Source: Vibrio bathopelagicus
Lineage (GTDB): Bacteria > Pseudomonadota > Gammaproteobacteria > Enterobacterales > Vibrionaceae
Assembly: GCF_014879975.1 (NCBI RefSeq)
Contig: NZ_CP062501.1
Location: 1,178,001-1,242,000 of the forward strand
Reading direction: 5' to 3'
Length of the DNA stretch: 64,000 nt
Shown: positions 55,234 to 64,000 of the stretch, piece after piece
Layout: the number at the start of each line of letters is the position of its first letter
Position numbering within the stretch: the first letter of the stretch is position 1
Notes under the pieces: model-generated
Seen by the model: only the letters and a program-made list of their open reading frames with translations
What the model was told of the DNA's origin: nothing
The model's database searches: none
Translations under genes and position numbers: made by a program

Positions 55234-55740
55234 TTACTCTGCTTTTTCGCCTTGGTCTGCACCAATGCTTAGTTCATCCAAAAGTTTCTTTCTTGCTTCT
55301 TCATCTTGAAGAACGGCTGCAATCTTCTTACGGAAAGCAGGTACATTCCCTAAAGGGCCTTTCAATGCAACCAAGGCTTCACGAAGTTCTAATAAGCCAT
55401 TCAGTTCAGGAACGCTCTTCGCAATTGACTCTGGAGTAAAGTCCTTCATATTTTTGAATGTAATATCAACGCCAATTTGCGCGCCTTCTTCATCAGAAAG
55501 ACGGTTTTCGACATTTGCTTTAATATTCGGAGCGTAGCCTTCTAATACTTCGTTAAAGTTATCTTTATCGATATTAATCGGATTACGCTCTTCGATCGGT
55601 GTTTCATCTGCACGAGCAGTGAAGTCACCGACAACCATCATACTTAGGGGCAGTTCAACATCATCAGACGCATCGCCTGTTGCTGGAACATAACGTATAT
55701 TAATTCGCTCTTTCGGAGCCACCGAGCCATCACGTGACAT
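55234..55740 (-). CDS. tssB: T6SS contractile sheath small subunit TssB
   Basis: A 168-residue sheath subunit (VipA), with RINIRYVPATGDA, ELPLSMMVVGDFT and the C-terminal KIAAVLQDEEARKKLLDEL helix. The ATG is preceded by AAGGA. It pairs with TssC immediately downstream. Confidence 0.96.
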   Translation of the reverse strand: MSRDGSVAPKERINIRYVPATGDASDDVELPLSMMVVGDFTARADETPIEERNPINIDKDNFNEVLEGYAPNIKANVENRLSDEEGAQIGVDITFKNMKDFTPESIAKSVPELNGLLELREALVALKGPLGNVPAFRKKIAAVLQDEEARKKLLDELSIGADQGEKAE

Positions 55741-55757
55741 AATTAGTCCTTTCTAGT

Positions 55758-57317
55758 TTATTGCTGGTCATAAATTGTTTCCCATTCGCTATATCTCACA
55801 GGTAAAAAATCCTTAGTTCGATATAGTTCCTTTAGAGTTTTTTGAATTAGATTTTCTAAAGAAAAGGACAAATGAGGTTCCCAAATTGATAGATTTAGTT
55901 CCTTAGCCACCGCCCAACTTTGTTCCAAGTAAGGCAAGCACAAAGGGTATAAACCAACACTTTGGTAGGCTTTCACTAACTTTAAGTGCAACATGAATTG
56001 TCCACGGCCGGAGTTATCCAGCTCGAGTTTGTTTGACAGTTCAGCCACATATTTACCCAAGTCTCCTAGGGCAATATCCTCCATCTCAGGTAGATCATCT
56101 TCAGCTACAACAATAGTTTGAATTATTGATGATTTACCCGAAGGACAAGCATTACCTGTAGACAACCAAGTAATTGTTGCTTCATCCGCAAATGGAATAG
56201 AATTTTTGAAAGAGAGGTTTTCAATTCCCTCGAAAGAATCCACAAATCTCTTTGTTTCTTGCTTGACGGCCAACGCGGCTTCGTCATATCCAAGGTTGTC
56301 TAACATTGAATAAACGAAATAATGCCCAGTAAGCCAAAATGGCGCATCAGTAAGTGTTCGCTCTAGACGCTTGATCGTATCGATATCGCTTTCTTGGTTT
56401 GCTTTATCTCGATATTCTGCCTGCTGATCTGCTGAGACAGCTAAGCTAAGAGGCGTCACATTGTCTTGGTTATCTGGTAAACCATCAACGTCAGCCCATG
56501 TTAGATGACGGTAAATCCGATATCCTAAAGGTTCTGTCGGATTTGAATGCACCATTATTTCAGACACTTTTTTTAGCGTACGCTTTGATGCAGTCGGAGA
56601 TGAAAAGTCTGTATCAACATCAACTGTGCTACTTCGTTTCTGATTAGACGTGGTTTGAGTCTTAGGAACGTCAGTTACGTGACTTTTTGGAACGATCGCT
56701 TTCTCGGACAGTGCAACAACATCAATGAGCGGATCTGAGTCAGCCACACTGTCTTCAACCAAGGTTTCTTCATTTAGAGATGTGTTCTGTATTAGCTGAT
56801 TCAAATGACTTTTTAATTCGAAAAAGTCCACATCAGAGTCTTGAAATATCTCGTCAAACTGACGCTGGATACCTTCAGTTAATGTGATGCATCGAGATAG
56901 AACTTCCCAGTCAAGAGATTCTGTAGACAATTTAGTCGCGACGAGTTTGAATTGATGATTGAGCCATTCAACAGCGCCGTCTCTACCTCTCTTCCGTTTA
57001 GGGTATAACTCGTGACCAAAGCGACTGATTGAGTCATTGAGCAACGATAATCCTTCCTCAAGCCCCATCACGCCCTTATCCTCCACCAAAGAACGGATCA
57101 GATAACAAAGCGCTTTGAGATCTTTACTATGTTGACTTAGCACTTCAATCGAATGGACTTTTACTATATGCCAGTCGACAGTCTCACCAAATAATGAACC
57201 AAATTTTTTCACTTCGGTTTCCATCATTTCGTAGCAGAACTCATATCTCGCATCTTCACCAGTTGGTGATTGCTCAGATATTGGTGCTAATAGCGTTTCA
57301 GTATCGATCAGACTCAA
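55758..57317 (-). CDS. tssA: T6SS protein TssA (ImpA N-terminal domain)
   Basis: A 519-residue protein with an ImpA_N domain at the start (LLAPISEQSPTGEDARYE, VDWHIVKVHSIEVLSQHSKDL) and a C-terminal VasJ-like helical region (RGQFMLHLKLVKAYQSVG). It caps and coordinates sheath and tube growth. The start is TTG with AGAGG 5 nt before; the TAA of the kinase gene lies inside that spacer, so the two are coupled. Confidence 0.88.
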   Translation of the reverse strand: MSLIDTETLLAPISEQSPTGEDARYEFCYEMMETEVKKFGSLFGETVDWHIVKVHSIEVLSQHSKDLKALCYLIRSLVEDKGVMGLEEGLSLLNDSISRFGHELYPKRKRGRDGAVEWLNHQFKLVATKLSTESLDWEVLSRCITLTEGIQRQFDEIFQDSDVDFFELKSHLNQLIQNTSLNEETLVEDSVADSDPLIDVVALSEKAIVPKSHVTDVPKTQTTSNQKRSSTVDVDTDFSSPTASKRTLKKVSEIMVHSNPTEPLGYRIYRHLTWADVDGLPDNQDNVTPLSLAVSADQQAEYRDKANQESDIDTIKRLERTLTDAPFWLTGHYFVYSMLDNLGYDEAALAVKQETKRFVDSFEGIENLSFKNSIPFADEATITWLSTGNACPSGKSSIIQTIVVAEDDLPEMEDIALGDLGKYVAELSNKLELDNSGRGQFMLHLKLVKAYQSVGLYPLCLPYLEQSWAVAKELNLSIWEPHLSFSLENLIQKTLKELYRTKDFLPVRYSEWETIYDQQ

Positions 57318-57318
57318 G

Positions 57319-59331
57319 TTAACCTCTGCTTTCAGAATTGTAATTTCTAATTGCTCGCTCGATTGCTATAGCGCCTCGCGCAGGTTTAGATAATTGATGA
57401 CTTTTGTCTATAGAATCGCTTGCCATACTATTAAGAATTTCCGTTATTTCGCTGAATTTCTTAGGAGCATTAGTCTCTAGATCGACTAATGAATCGTGCA
57501 GTTTCTGTCGACCAAATACTGATTGTTCAGTTACGGTACTGAACAAAATAAATTCGCTTCTCGCTACTTTGAGAGCTCTGACTTTAGCTTTCAGTTTTGG
57601 CGTATTACCGAAAAATGACTGCGCAGCTTCTGCCTCAAGAATCGCTTTAGTGTAGTAGTGCTGTTTTGCATTTTTCTCTATTGAGTCATCTATGCCACTG
57701 AGTACTTTTCGTGGTAATACATGACTATAAAAATAGGCTCTTGATTGGTTTACTTTCCAAGCGGTTTCAATATCACTGCCTGCAACATCTGATTTTCCAT
57801 CTAAGATGAGTTCGACTAAACGCTGTTCTTTATTTCCACCAAAAGTGGCTATATTTTGCGAATTGATGGCCGCCTTATTCAAACTTGCCATCGTGTCCGT
57901 CAACGCTTTATCTGCATATGGAAATAGCGAACCGTCACTGTTCAGTTTTTCTCGCAACGCAACGAGTTCGTGTCGGATAGACATCAGAGTTTTAGGAAGT
58001 TGATCGACAGACCCTTCATATTCATTCAAGTCCGATTCATATTTTTTATACAACTTAGCTAATTTGCTCTGTTGAACTTCATAAGCTTCTCGGTAAGGAG
58101 CTGTCGAGACGACATCTTTTTCCATATCTTGCAACGCGAATTCAATATCCCATGGAGACTGTGCTAAAAAAGACGCGGTTTGTGCAGGTTTAATAGTGCT
58201 CACAAGGCTACTTGAGCTGTTGGTAGATTTAACAATCGATTTCCATTCAGGCTGACCTTGGTTGTATAAATATGTGCCAGTGATAATCACGACACACAAA
58301 ACCAAACTCGCTTCTAAGTATCGAAGTCGACCGCTTTGAATTCTGTCAATAGTTCGATGTTTGGTTAGAACGAGATCAGCATTACGTAAACTACTAAATA
58401 TGGGAGCACTTACATCAGCACCAAATTTTTGGGCATCGATCTTGGCTAATTGTTGCGCAAACGAAGTCGCTGTATACCTGTGCTGTCGAGGGTTGTTAAC
58501 AACCTCTTTAATTAACTTCCATACATGGTTCGGGATTAAACCTGGTCGTTTTTTTGCTTGTAATTGAGTTGTCCAAGCATCGCCAAATGCAGCACCAAGA
58601 AATAGATGCCCAGTTAATAATGCCAATGAATAGACGTCATCTTGAGGTTGAGCCACGCCAGACTTTATAAACGCAGGAGACGCATAACTCATGCTTGCTT
58701 CTGCATAAGTATTAGATTCACCAACATAACGAGCAGCACCAAAGTCGATCAACTTTACGTAATCGGACTCTGTGACAATAATGTTTGAAGGTTTGATATC
58801 TAAATGGCAGACACCTCTCGTATGCATAAACTCAAGCGCACCAGATAATTGATATATCAACCACGCAATATGATCATGCCTAAAACCTTTAGGAGTATGA
58901 CGAGCCATTTTTTCAGCCAAAGATTCGCCCTGAATCCAATGATACATAAAGTATGGTCTATCGAACTCTTTACCTATTTTAATGAAATCCGCAACACTCG
59001 GATGTTGAGACATCTCAAGACGACTGGCTTCATTAATGATTAATTCATTCGCAAATTCAGATGAACCTTCATTTAGAACCTTACAGCAAACCTGTTTTTC
59101 AGGGTTTCCTTTCTTGGCCAAGTGATAAACAGTCGTTTTGCCATTTTTTGAAGGTAATGTATCTAACACGTCGAATTGGGAAAAAATCACATACTCTAAC
59201 TTAGGCTTGTTTTTATTGGCCATGTCCTGAGCTTGCTGATTTTTCTTTTCGATCGCTTTCACAACCAACTTATCTAGATAACCTTTGGCTGTCCCTGGCT
59301 TTTCTGACACGCTAAACTCTTTATCAAACAA
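57319..59331 (-). CDS. T6SS-associated Ser/Thr protein kinase (PpkA-like)
   Basis: A 670-residue protein with a Hanks-type kinase domain at about 50-310: Lys in VCCKVL, catalytic loop HLDIKPSN (Leu for Arg in HRD), DFGAAR, and PQDDVYSLALLTGHLF. A single membrane helix follows (ASLVLCVVIITGTYLY) and then a helical periplasmic region of about 300 residues without a sulfatase-modifying domain. It likely phosphorylates T6SS targets read by the FHA protein. The start is uncertain: TTG 59331 gives the longest form, GTG 59310 and ATG 59217 (MANKNKP) are alternatives. No phosphatase gene is seen in the window. Confidence 0.85.
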   Translation of the reverse strand: MFDKEFSVSEKPGTAKGYLDKLVVKAIEKKNQQAQDMANKNKPKLEYVIFSQFDVLDTLPSKNGKTTVYHLAKKGNPEKQVCCKVLNEGSSEFANELIINEASRLEMSQHPSVADFIKIGKEFDRPYFMYHWIQGESLAEKMARHTPKGFRHDHIAWLIYQLSGALEFMHTRGVCHLDIKPSNIIVTESDYVKLIDFGAARYVGESNTYAEASMSYASPAFIKSGVAQPQDDVYSLALLTGHLFLGAAFGDAWTTQLQAKKRPGLIPNHVWKLIKEVVNNPRQHRYTATSFAQQLAKIDAQKFGADVSAPIFSSLRNADLVLTKHRTIDRIQSGRLRYLEASLVLCVVIITGTYLYNQGQPEWKSIVKSTNSSSSLVSTIKPAQTASFLAQSPWDIEFALQDMEKDVVSTAPYREAYEVQQSKLAKLYKKYESDLNEYEGSVDQLPKTLMSIRHELVALREKLNSDGSLFPYADKALTDTMASLNKAAINSQNIATFGGNKEQRLVELILDGKSDVAGSDIETAWKVNQSRAYFYSHVLPRKVLSGIDDSIEKNAKQHYYTKAILEAEAAQSFFGNTPKLKAKVRALKVARSEFILFSTVTEQSVFGRQKLHDSLVDLETNAPKKFSEITEILNSMASDSIDKSHQLSKPARGAIAIERAIRNYNSESRG

Positions 59332-60003
59332 AATAAATTAATGCTGGATAATAAATATTGTCTAATACCCTTTTCAATAGCAGTATTTAAAACCATCGGT
59401 AATACTATTAATTCAGTTATTATGACTAAACAACAGAACGCTACGACAAACGCTTTAACTAGCAACTTTCGACTGTTTTTCACTCCTAAATATAATACTT
59501 ACCCGCTAAAATAACGGACTAAACAAACACTGTTAACTGAGTCACATATTTAGTTTATTTCAAATAAAAACAGTTTGTTCACTTATAAAGTGCAATAATT
59601 CAAAATATCTTTCAAAAATAATATTATTTTTGCATTGAGTTAAAATAAGTGTTTGGAAAGTGATTTAACCCAAAAGACATCAGGAACAGGTCGATATAAG
59701 ATAAAAATGGCAAGGCATTATAAATTGCTGTTCACTTGTAACAAAACCATCGAGAGTCCCACCTGAGTAGGACTTCGTTGACAGAAACGTATAACGCTGT
59801 TTTTAGCTATAATGGTAGAAAGATATACACCACTCTATCATGATGTTTGAAGCGTTCGAGGTAAGGTCTTGCAGCAATTTAAGCTACCCAATGGACTAAA
59901 TACACACCAAGACTAGCTCAAAACACTTAATCACATTTCGATTGATTTTTACGCAAATCTTACTATATAAGTAATATTCGCACTTTATCTCACGTTTATA
60001 TGA
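59332..60003. other. AT-rich intergenic region upstream of the kinase-tssABCEFG operon
   Basis: About 670 bp without a convincing gene. It must contain the promoter of the kinase operon. A 69-codon frame on the minus strand (59274-59483) has one hydrophobic segment but overlaps the kinase start and lacks a proper ribosome spacing. I found no clear sigma-54 site. Confidence 0.5.
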
Positions 60004-60957
60004 TCAGTTATATTTCATACAGGTGAGTTGGAGCAGTGCCCTTTCTCCTTGAACATCAAACATTAACAAGGTTACAGGCCTATTGTGCGCCACCTCTTGA
60101 ATTGTGCAGGCCATTAATGCCAATGTAGAACAACTACCCAATGTGCCCCATAAATCATTAATTAAAGTAGGCTGTTGAGGATTATCAAAACATTCGGCGC
60201 GGGCACCTAGAGCAAAACCATAATCTTCAGTATGAGATCTCAGATTAGTCATATCAGAAAATACAGGCCCAAAACTCTTGATATGGCGACTCGCATTCCT
60301 GACAAGCTTCATTACTGACCTTCGCGTTGTATTTGCTGGCTCTACTTCGAAATAACCTAACTTTGCTTTTGGTTTAAGCTTCAACGTTTGCACCAAGTTA
60401 TTCCGACACAACAGTAAGCCCGCCCCGCCCTCACTAGGTATTATCCCCCAAGGATTAGAAGAGCTCATTACTTGCCCGGCATCGATTAAGTCATTAAGGT
60501 CATCGACAAGAGAGTCAACCGAAATACTCATGATTGCGTCAAATTGGGTCAGCTTAGCCAATGATGTGCTTAAGTGTAACGGCCCACTTTGTTGAACAAC
60601 TTCATAATGTGAGATTGAGTCGCAATGCTTACATTCACTTAACCACTCACTCATCGCAACAACAGAAAGAGTCTTCGGTATATTGACTAGCAGCGGAATA
60701 GGCTTTAATGCTTTAGGTAACTGTTTCAAAAGAGACCCGATTAAGCTCTCGATTAGCTCTGAGCATTTATCAAACAATGATGTATTCGAAGTGTACTCGA
60801 TATGGGCGTAAGTAAACCTTTCTAACCCATCGTCGGCCATTTTCTGATCGAACCTTCCCAAGTCCGCTCTGGCGACTGTTGTGGCAATATCTAGGTTCAT
60901 GCCCGTTGGTGTCATGGCTTCCATACCAATAACAAAGCGTGCTGAGTTGTTATTCAT
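60004..60957 (-). CDS. Degenerate ketosynthase-like protein of the T6SS accessory cassette
   Basis: A 317-residue soluble protein with a thiolase/ketosynthase-like fold signature: an N-terminal VIGMEAMTPTGMN segment resembling the start of beta-ketoacyl synthases, the IPSEGGAGLLLCRN segment matching the G-E-G-A-G loop, and a C-terminal GSCSTLALMACTIQ region. The expected nucleophile region (about 130-150, SGPLHLSTSLAKL then MSISVDSLVDDL) lacks the catalytic Cys, so it is probably not a condensing enzyme. It overlaps the DUF2169 gene by 8 nt. An adaptor role for effector loading is inferred. Confidence 0.65.
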   Translation of the reverse strand: MNNNSARFVIGMEAMTPTGMNLDIATTVARADLGRFDQKMADDGLERFTYAHIEYTSNTSLFDKCSELIESLIGSLLKQLPKALKPIPLLVNIPKTLSVVAMSEWLSECKHCDSISHYEVVQQSGPLHLSTSLAKLTQFDAIMSISVDSLVDDLNDLIDAGQVMSSSNPWGIIPSEGGAGLLLCRNNLVQTLKLKPKAKLGYFEVEPANTTRRSVMKLVRNASRHIKSFGPVFSDMTNLRSHTEDYGFALGARAECFDNPQQPTLINDLWGTLGSCSTLALMACTIQEVAHNRPVTLLMFDVQGERALLQLTCMKYN

Positions 60958-61942
60958 TATCGGACAACTCCTGTTTTTTATGAACCTTCGATAACACTAA
61001 AAGATGCTCCTCGCCTTGACATGGAAATGCGGCACTGTAACTGATTGAAAGTATGCGAGCCTCGGTATCAATGAAAACCGTAGAAATAGGCATATCTACT
61101 TGATAGTTGGCATTTTTAAATTGAGCTTCTGCTACATACATCTCTTGGGGGAAACGGAAAGAGAGCGCATCATTATGACAAAACCCACTCATCATCAATC
61201 GTTCACCGCCAGATATGAACCCTTTACATTGTTGGTCTTGTGGCGCGCTCTGATAAAAACGTTGGTCAAAGTCTACGGGATAAAGAGGTTTCCTATTTTC
61301 TAGCCAATCGTCATCAAAAGTACCAGCATATTGCTGACGAGCCAAAAAAAATGGAGCTAACGGGCCAAATCCGGCAACCCGTGTATTCTTGGCCGTTGCA
61401 CTCCAATCTTCCGTAGGATAAAAAACTGAAGGAACCTTCTGTTTCAATAGCTCCCCTTTAGTATCAGCGATACCTCCACCGAGCCGGTTTCTTAAATCGC
61501 CTCCAATAGCACAGGAGAAGTCGATCTCTTTTTCCACAAAAGGGAGTGGTTTACTTAGCGTTATGCTACCTCCGTGCTCAATCCATTGCCTATCACCAAG
61601 TACCGATATGGTTTTGTCAATATGGCCATCAATCAAAAGCCGACACTCATGGTACGTAACTGCCTTTTTCGCGTAGCTTCTGGCCTTACCGAAAATCAGT
61701 ACATCAGTGTTGGTTTTGACAACAGAGAACTCTTGGTCAACTTTCATCGCAGAAAGCCCGGCTTCACCCAAATAAACAGGGTCATCATAGATCTCCGACT
61801 CTTCCAGCTCCTCCCAAACAGAACCTACAAGTCGCCACGAGCGTTTTCCAACAACGACCCAAACCTCATTCCCGTTTTGATCTCGTTGAAAACGCCCTTT
61901 TATTGAAAGCTCTGGATGATTCTCAATATCCCACAACTGCAT
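60950..61942 (-). CDS. DUF2169-family T6SS accessory protein
   Basis: A 330-residue protein with the DUF2169 pattern: an early VVVGKRSWRLVG, VFYPTEDW, RVAGFGPLAPFF with nearby Arg/Trp residues, and QRFYQSAPQDQQ. DUF2169 proteins are encoded beside vgrG and effectors and are thought to be adaptors or tip-loading factors. AAGGA precedes the ATG at 61942, which lies within the end of the upstream gene (20-nt overlap), so the genes are coupled. Confidence 0.85.
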   Translation of the reverse strand: MQLWDIENHPELSIKGRFQRDQNGNEVWVVVGKRSWRLVGSVWEELEESEIYDDPVYLGEAGLSAMKVDQEFSVVKTNTDVLIFGKARSYAKKAVTYHECRLLIDGHIDKTISVLGDRQWIEHGGSITLSKPLPFVEKEIDFSCAIGGDLRNRLGGGIADTKGELLKQKVPSVFYPTEDWSATAKNTRVAGFGPLAPFFLARQQYAGTFDDDWLENRKPLYPVDFDQRFYQSAPQDQQCKGFISGGERLMMSGFCHNDALSFRFPQEMYVAEAQFKNANYQVDMPISTVFIDTEARILSISYSAAFPCQGEEHLLVLSKVHKKQELSDNE

Positions 61943-63242
61943 TATTATTCCTTAAGTTAAACCTTTCTGAGGCTGCTGAATTCTGAGTTAGTCGCGTGAT
62001 ATTCCACTCTTGTTGATGGGCTGGCATAGTCATATCCCAAGGGATGTATGAGCGGGTGTGGAGACAAACCTGACGCCAAATCCAAATCCTAAAGGTGGCA
62101 TTGACTTGAGTATCGAACATAGCTTGTATACTAGTTTCAAGAGTCAAAGGCTGTCCCATTCGCCCTGGTGACGCTTGTATGTAGGCGCCACTCTCAACCC
62201 ATTCTTGTAACTTTTCGAGTATCTCGTGCCATTCAAAGTCGATACCCAAATTTTTCGGTGTCACTGGTAAACGTTTTCCATAGACAATATAAAGCGCTTG
62301 GATCCAATCCTCACCTTCGAACTCCTCAAGGCTTGATACTAATTCAACTATTTTCGGAACATGTTCATTCAGACCATGCAATACAAAATCAAACGGAGCC
62401 AAGGCACTACTCGGATTAAAGTTAGCAAACTCTTTGAGCTCTAAAAGCTTGGCAAAAGTGACGACTTCAGGGTCAAACACACTGTCGATTTCGGTGCCGA
62501 ACTCCTGACGGAACCAAGTACCTCTGTCCTCTTTCGCAAGCAAACGTTCAAACATGTTCTGATTTCCACTTGCGTTTTCAGCTAACCAGACCACGCTTTC
62601 TGCATCGTTTTGCAACGATAAAAACAAATGTGTTTTGTAATCAGAAAACTGCTTGGCTTTAAGCCAACGTTTTAATAAGCCAACCGTGATACTCTGACGT
62701 AACTGTAAGCATTCAAGGAAAAGTAAGGAAAGCTTACGACCACCTTCAACCATCTCGATGATCACCGAGTCGATGTCTGGCAACGACGACTGAACCACTA
62801 ATAATTTAGCGGTTTGGTAATCCAAATCATCCAATATAGATAAACCACAAAGGAGGTTTTGCTGATCTTGTCCAAGGTCTGAGTTCAACATCAGCCAAGC
62901 ATAAATGGCTGGTTCGCTCTGCTTTAATTGATGTATTAATCCTGGAGCCAAACGATAGAAAGACAAATAAACATTTTCTAATTGTTTAATCTGACGCTCA
63001 GCCAAGGCTAAGTAATCCAGTTTGGCGCTTGGGTATCCCCTTTTGTGGACTTGTAAGCGTTGTTTTAATAAAAAACCGAATGTCTCTGAAGCCAGTGACA
63101 ACTTTTCATTACAAATGTCCAACCACTTGATAGGAAGCTTATCCAATAAAATGAGCGTGCTTTTCGCATTAGCAATGGCCAGTTCCACATCTTCATTAGT
63201 AATCGGCTGGTTTAGTTGATCTATACCTATTTTTTGACGCAT
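61923..63242 (-). CDS. Helical-repeat protein of the vgrG cassette
   Basis: A 439-residue soluble protein of mostly alpha-helices (PAIYAWLMLNSD, GLSILDDLDYQTAKLLV, LQNDAESVVWLAENASG), probably a HEAT-like solenoid similar to TIGR02270-type proteins placed between vgrG and DUF2169 genes. The C-terminus includes an RIWIWRQVCLHTRSYIPWD segment. The ATG at 63242 lies 25 bp after the upstream stop; a TTG start further upstream would overlap that gene. A role in effector or VgrG handling is inferred. Confidence 0.68.
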   Translation of the reverse strand: MRQKIGIDQLNQPITNEDVELAIANAKSTLILLDKLPIKWLDICNEKLSLASETFGFLLKQRLQVHKRGYPSAKLDYLALAERQIKQLENVYLSFYRLAPGLIHQLKQSEPAIYAWLMLNSDLGQDQQNLLCGLSILDDLDYQTAKLLVVQSSLPDIDSVIIEMVEGGRKLSLLFLECLQLRQSITVGLLKRWLKAKQFSDYKTHLFLSLQNDAESVVWLAENASGNQNMFERLLAKEDRGTWFRQEFGTEIDSVFDPEVVTFAKLLELKEFANFNPSSALAPFDFVLHGLNEHVPKIVELVSSLEEFEGEDWIQALYIVYGKRLPVTPKNLGIDFEWHEILEKLQEWVESGAYIQASPGRMGQPLTLETSIQAMFDTQVNATFRIWIWRQVCLHTRSYIPWDMTMPAHQQEWNITRLTQNSAASERFNLRNNNAVVGY

Positions 63243-63267
63243 CCGTGAATCCAATCTAGTAACACGA

Positions 63268-63753
63268 TCAATTGATCGCAATGGTGCCGCCTTGAATTTT
63301 TTGTGCCTTCTCAGCTTGAGAGGTCACATATTTGGCTTTGGTGGTAATTCGACCATCACGGCCGCTGTAGCGAGTTTCTGTTTCGCCACTTCTCACAACT
63401 AATTCTTGCTCCGTTTCGATAACCATTTTCTTTGCCCTCAGTACAAATTCATCCGAATCATCAAGAATGGAGAAAAAAATATCTGTTACTAAAGGGAGGT
63501 TAAAATCGTTATTCAAAAACTCGATACGACATGACAGTTTGTTATCAATAGCAAGTTGTAACTCGGCTAATTTGAACCCTCGCCCCAACCTCGCATTTAT
63601 TGGTTGCTTTAAAGGGTTTCCTTCGAAATCGACACGAACACCACTCTTAGTTTCGTTAATCGATACAATTGTTCCAAAACGCGAAAAGCAAGCCGTTGGT
63701 TCGGCTTGCTGTTCGGTGATGGTTTGTATTATTGGGGTTTGTTTTTCCATCAT
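63268..63753 (-). CDS. DUF6484-like protein downstream of vgrG
   Basis: A 161-residue protein with a small beta-rich N-terminal domain (GTIVSINETKSGVRVDFEGNP) of the kind found in DUF6484 proteins next to vgrG in T6SS cassettes. The ATG overlaps the vgrG stop by one base (TAATG), so it is translated with VgrG. Two adjacent ATGs are possible starts. The C-terminal RDGRITTKAKYV region resembles VgrG-type beta segments. Confidence 0.7.
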   Translation of the reverse strand: MMEKQTPIIQTITEQQAEPTACFSRFGTIVSINETKSGVRVDFEGNPLKQPINARLGRGFKLAELQLAIDNKLSCRIEFLNNDFNLPLVTDIFFSILDDSDEFVLRAKKMVIETEQELVVRSGETETRYSGRDGRITTKAKYVTSQAEKAQKIQGGTIAIN

Positions 63754-64000
63754 TAATTGATCGCTACATTTCCACCTTTGATTACAACTTTATCGCTTCC
63801 TTCAATGGTTATTGAGGAACCTGACAACTTGATAGAACCGTCGCTATTCATCACTAATGACGAACCACCTGTTTTCAGTACTATCTTGTCACCGCTTATG
63901 ATCTGGGTCGCACCATCGGCTTTGTATGAAGTATTTCCTTTAACAGAGACCGTTAAGTTGCCACCAACCGTCTGGTTATCATCGGCCCCTATATCAGAAC
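63753..64000 (-). CDS. vgrG: VgrG (TssI) spike protein, C-terminal fragment
   Basis: The last 81 codons of a gene that enters from the right edge. The translation has repeats of the VgrG beta-prism (VGGNLTVSVKGNTSYKADG, KIVLKTGGSSLVMNSDGSI, KLSGSSITIEGSDKVVIKGG) and ends NVAIN with TAA at 63753-63755. No C-terminal toxin extension follows, so this VgrG is not evolved and would deliver separate cargo. The N-terminal part is outside the window. Confidence 0.9.
   Translation of the reverse strand, partial: SDIGADDNQTVGGNLTVSVKGNTSYKADGATQIISGDKIVLKTGGSSLVMNSDGSIKLSGSSITIEGSDKVVIKGGNVAIN

Noticed and set aside
59274..59483. 69-codon minus-strand frame with one membrane segment before the kinase gene
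   Set aside because: The GTG start sits directly on the AGGA with no spacing, and the frame overlaps the kinase start. A small membrane protein is possible but unsupported.
59705..59730. Possible sigma-54 promoter (GGCATTATAAATTGC)
   Set aside because: GG and GC are 11 nt apart instead of 10, and it points along the plus strand where there is no gene.

Overview
The window looks like a Vibrio chromosome segment, probably from the Splendidus clade. I base this on the AT-rich intergenic DNA, the familiar Vibrio forms of NirBD, RavA-ViaA, threonine aldolase and the chemotaxis receptor, the tandem tRNA clusters with near-identical spacers, and a T6SS locus typical of marine vibrios. The genus call is from recognition, not from a database search.

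Region 1 (1-13.1 kb) is anaerobic and redox respiration. A nirB-nirD-nirC nitrite reductase/transporter operon runs on the minus strand. Its promoter has an FNR box with a NarL/NarP heptamer pair about 28 bp upstream, the geometry known for E. coli nirB. Next come a pseudoazurin gene (+) and a five-gene minus-strand operon: two di-haem c-type peroxidases, a TAT-exported Rieske subunit, a large molybdopterin subunit of the AioA/IdrA branch, and a CopD-like membrane protein. This gene content matches the iodate reductase set idrA, idrB, idrP1 and idrP2 better than arsenite oxidase. The operon starts just downstream of an FNR-like palindrome and diverges from an unrecognised helical-repeat protein.

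Region 2 (13.2-17.8 kb) holds two near-identical tRNA clusters (Cys, Leu, Gly, Cys, Leu and Cys, Leu, Gly, Cys in plus-strand order) about 4 kb apart. They flank a class 3 lipase and a chemotaxis receptor whose last codons look frameshifted.

Region 3 (18-23.4 kb) is housekeeping: ravA-viaA, a Nudix hydrolase, ltaE and a small cytochrome c. Region 4 (23.5-34.3 kb) is a signalling island: an HPt protein, a receiver-TPR protein split by a frameshift, two LuxR-type response regulators, a LysR regulator, a GGDEF protein, a receiver-EAL protein and a giant EvgS-like hybrid kinase.

Region 5 (34.9-64 kb) is a type VI secretion locus. One minus-strand operon encodes a beta-barrel protein, FHA protein, TssJ, TssK and TssL, followed by an evolved PAAR-like/AHH-nuclease effector and its immunity genes. 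A plus-strand unit encodes a TagA/VasL-like protein, TssM and an Lrp-type regulator. A second minus-strand unit encodes a kinase, TssA, B, C, E, F and G. A vgrG-led accessory cassette (DUF6484, helical protein, DUF2169, ketosynthase-like protein) runs off the right edge. Hcp and ClpV are not in the window. Decayed gene pieces lie downstream of the effector module.
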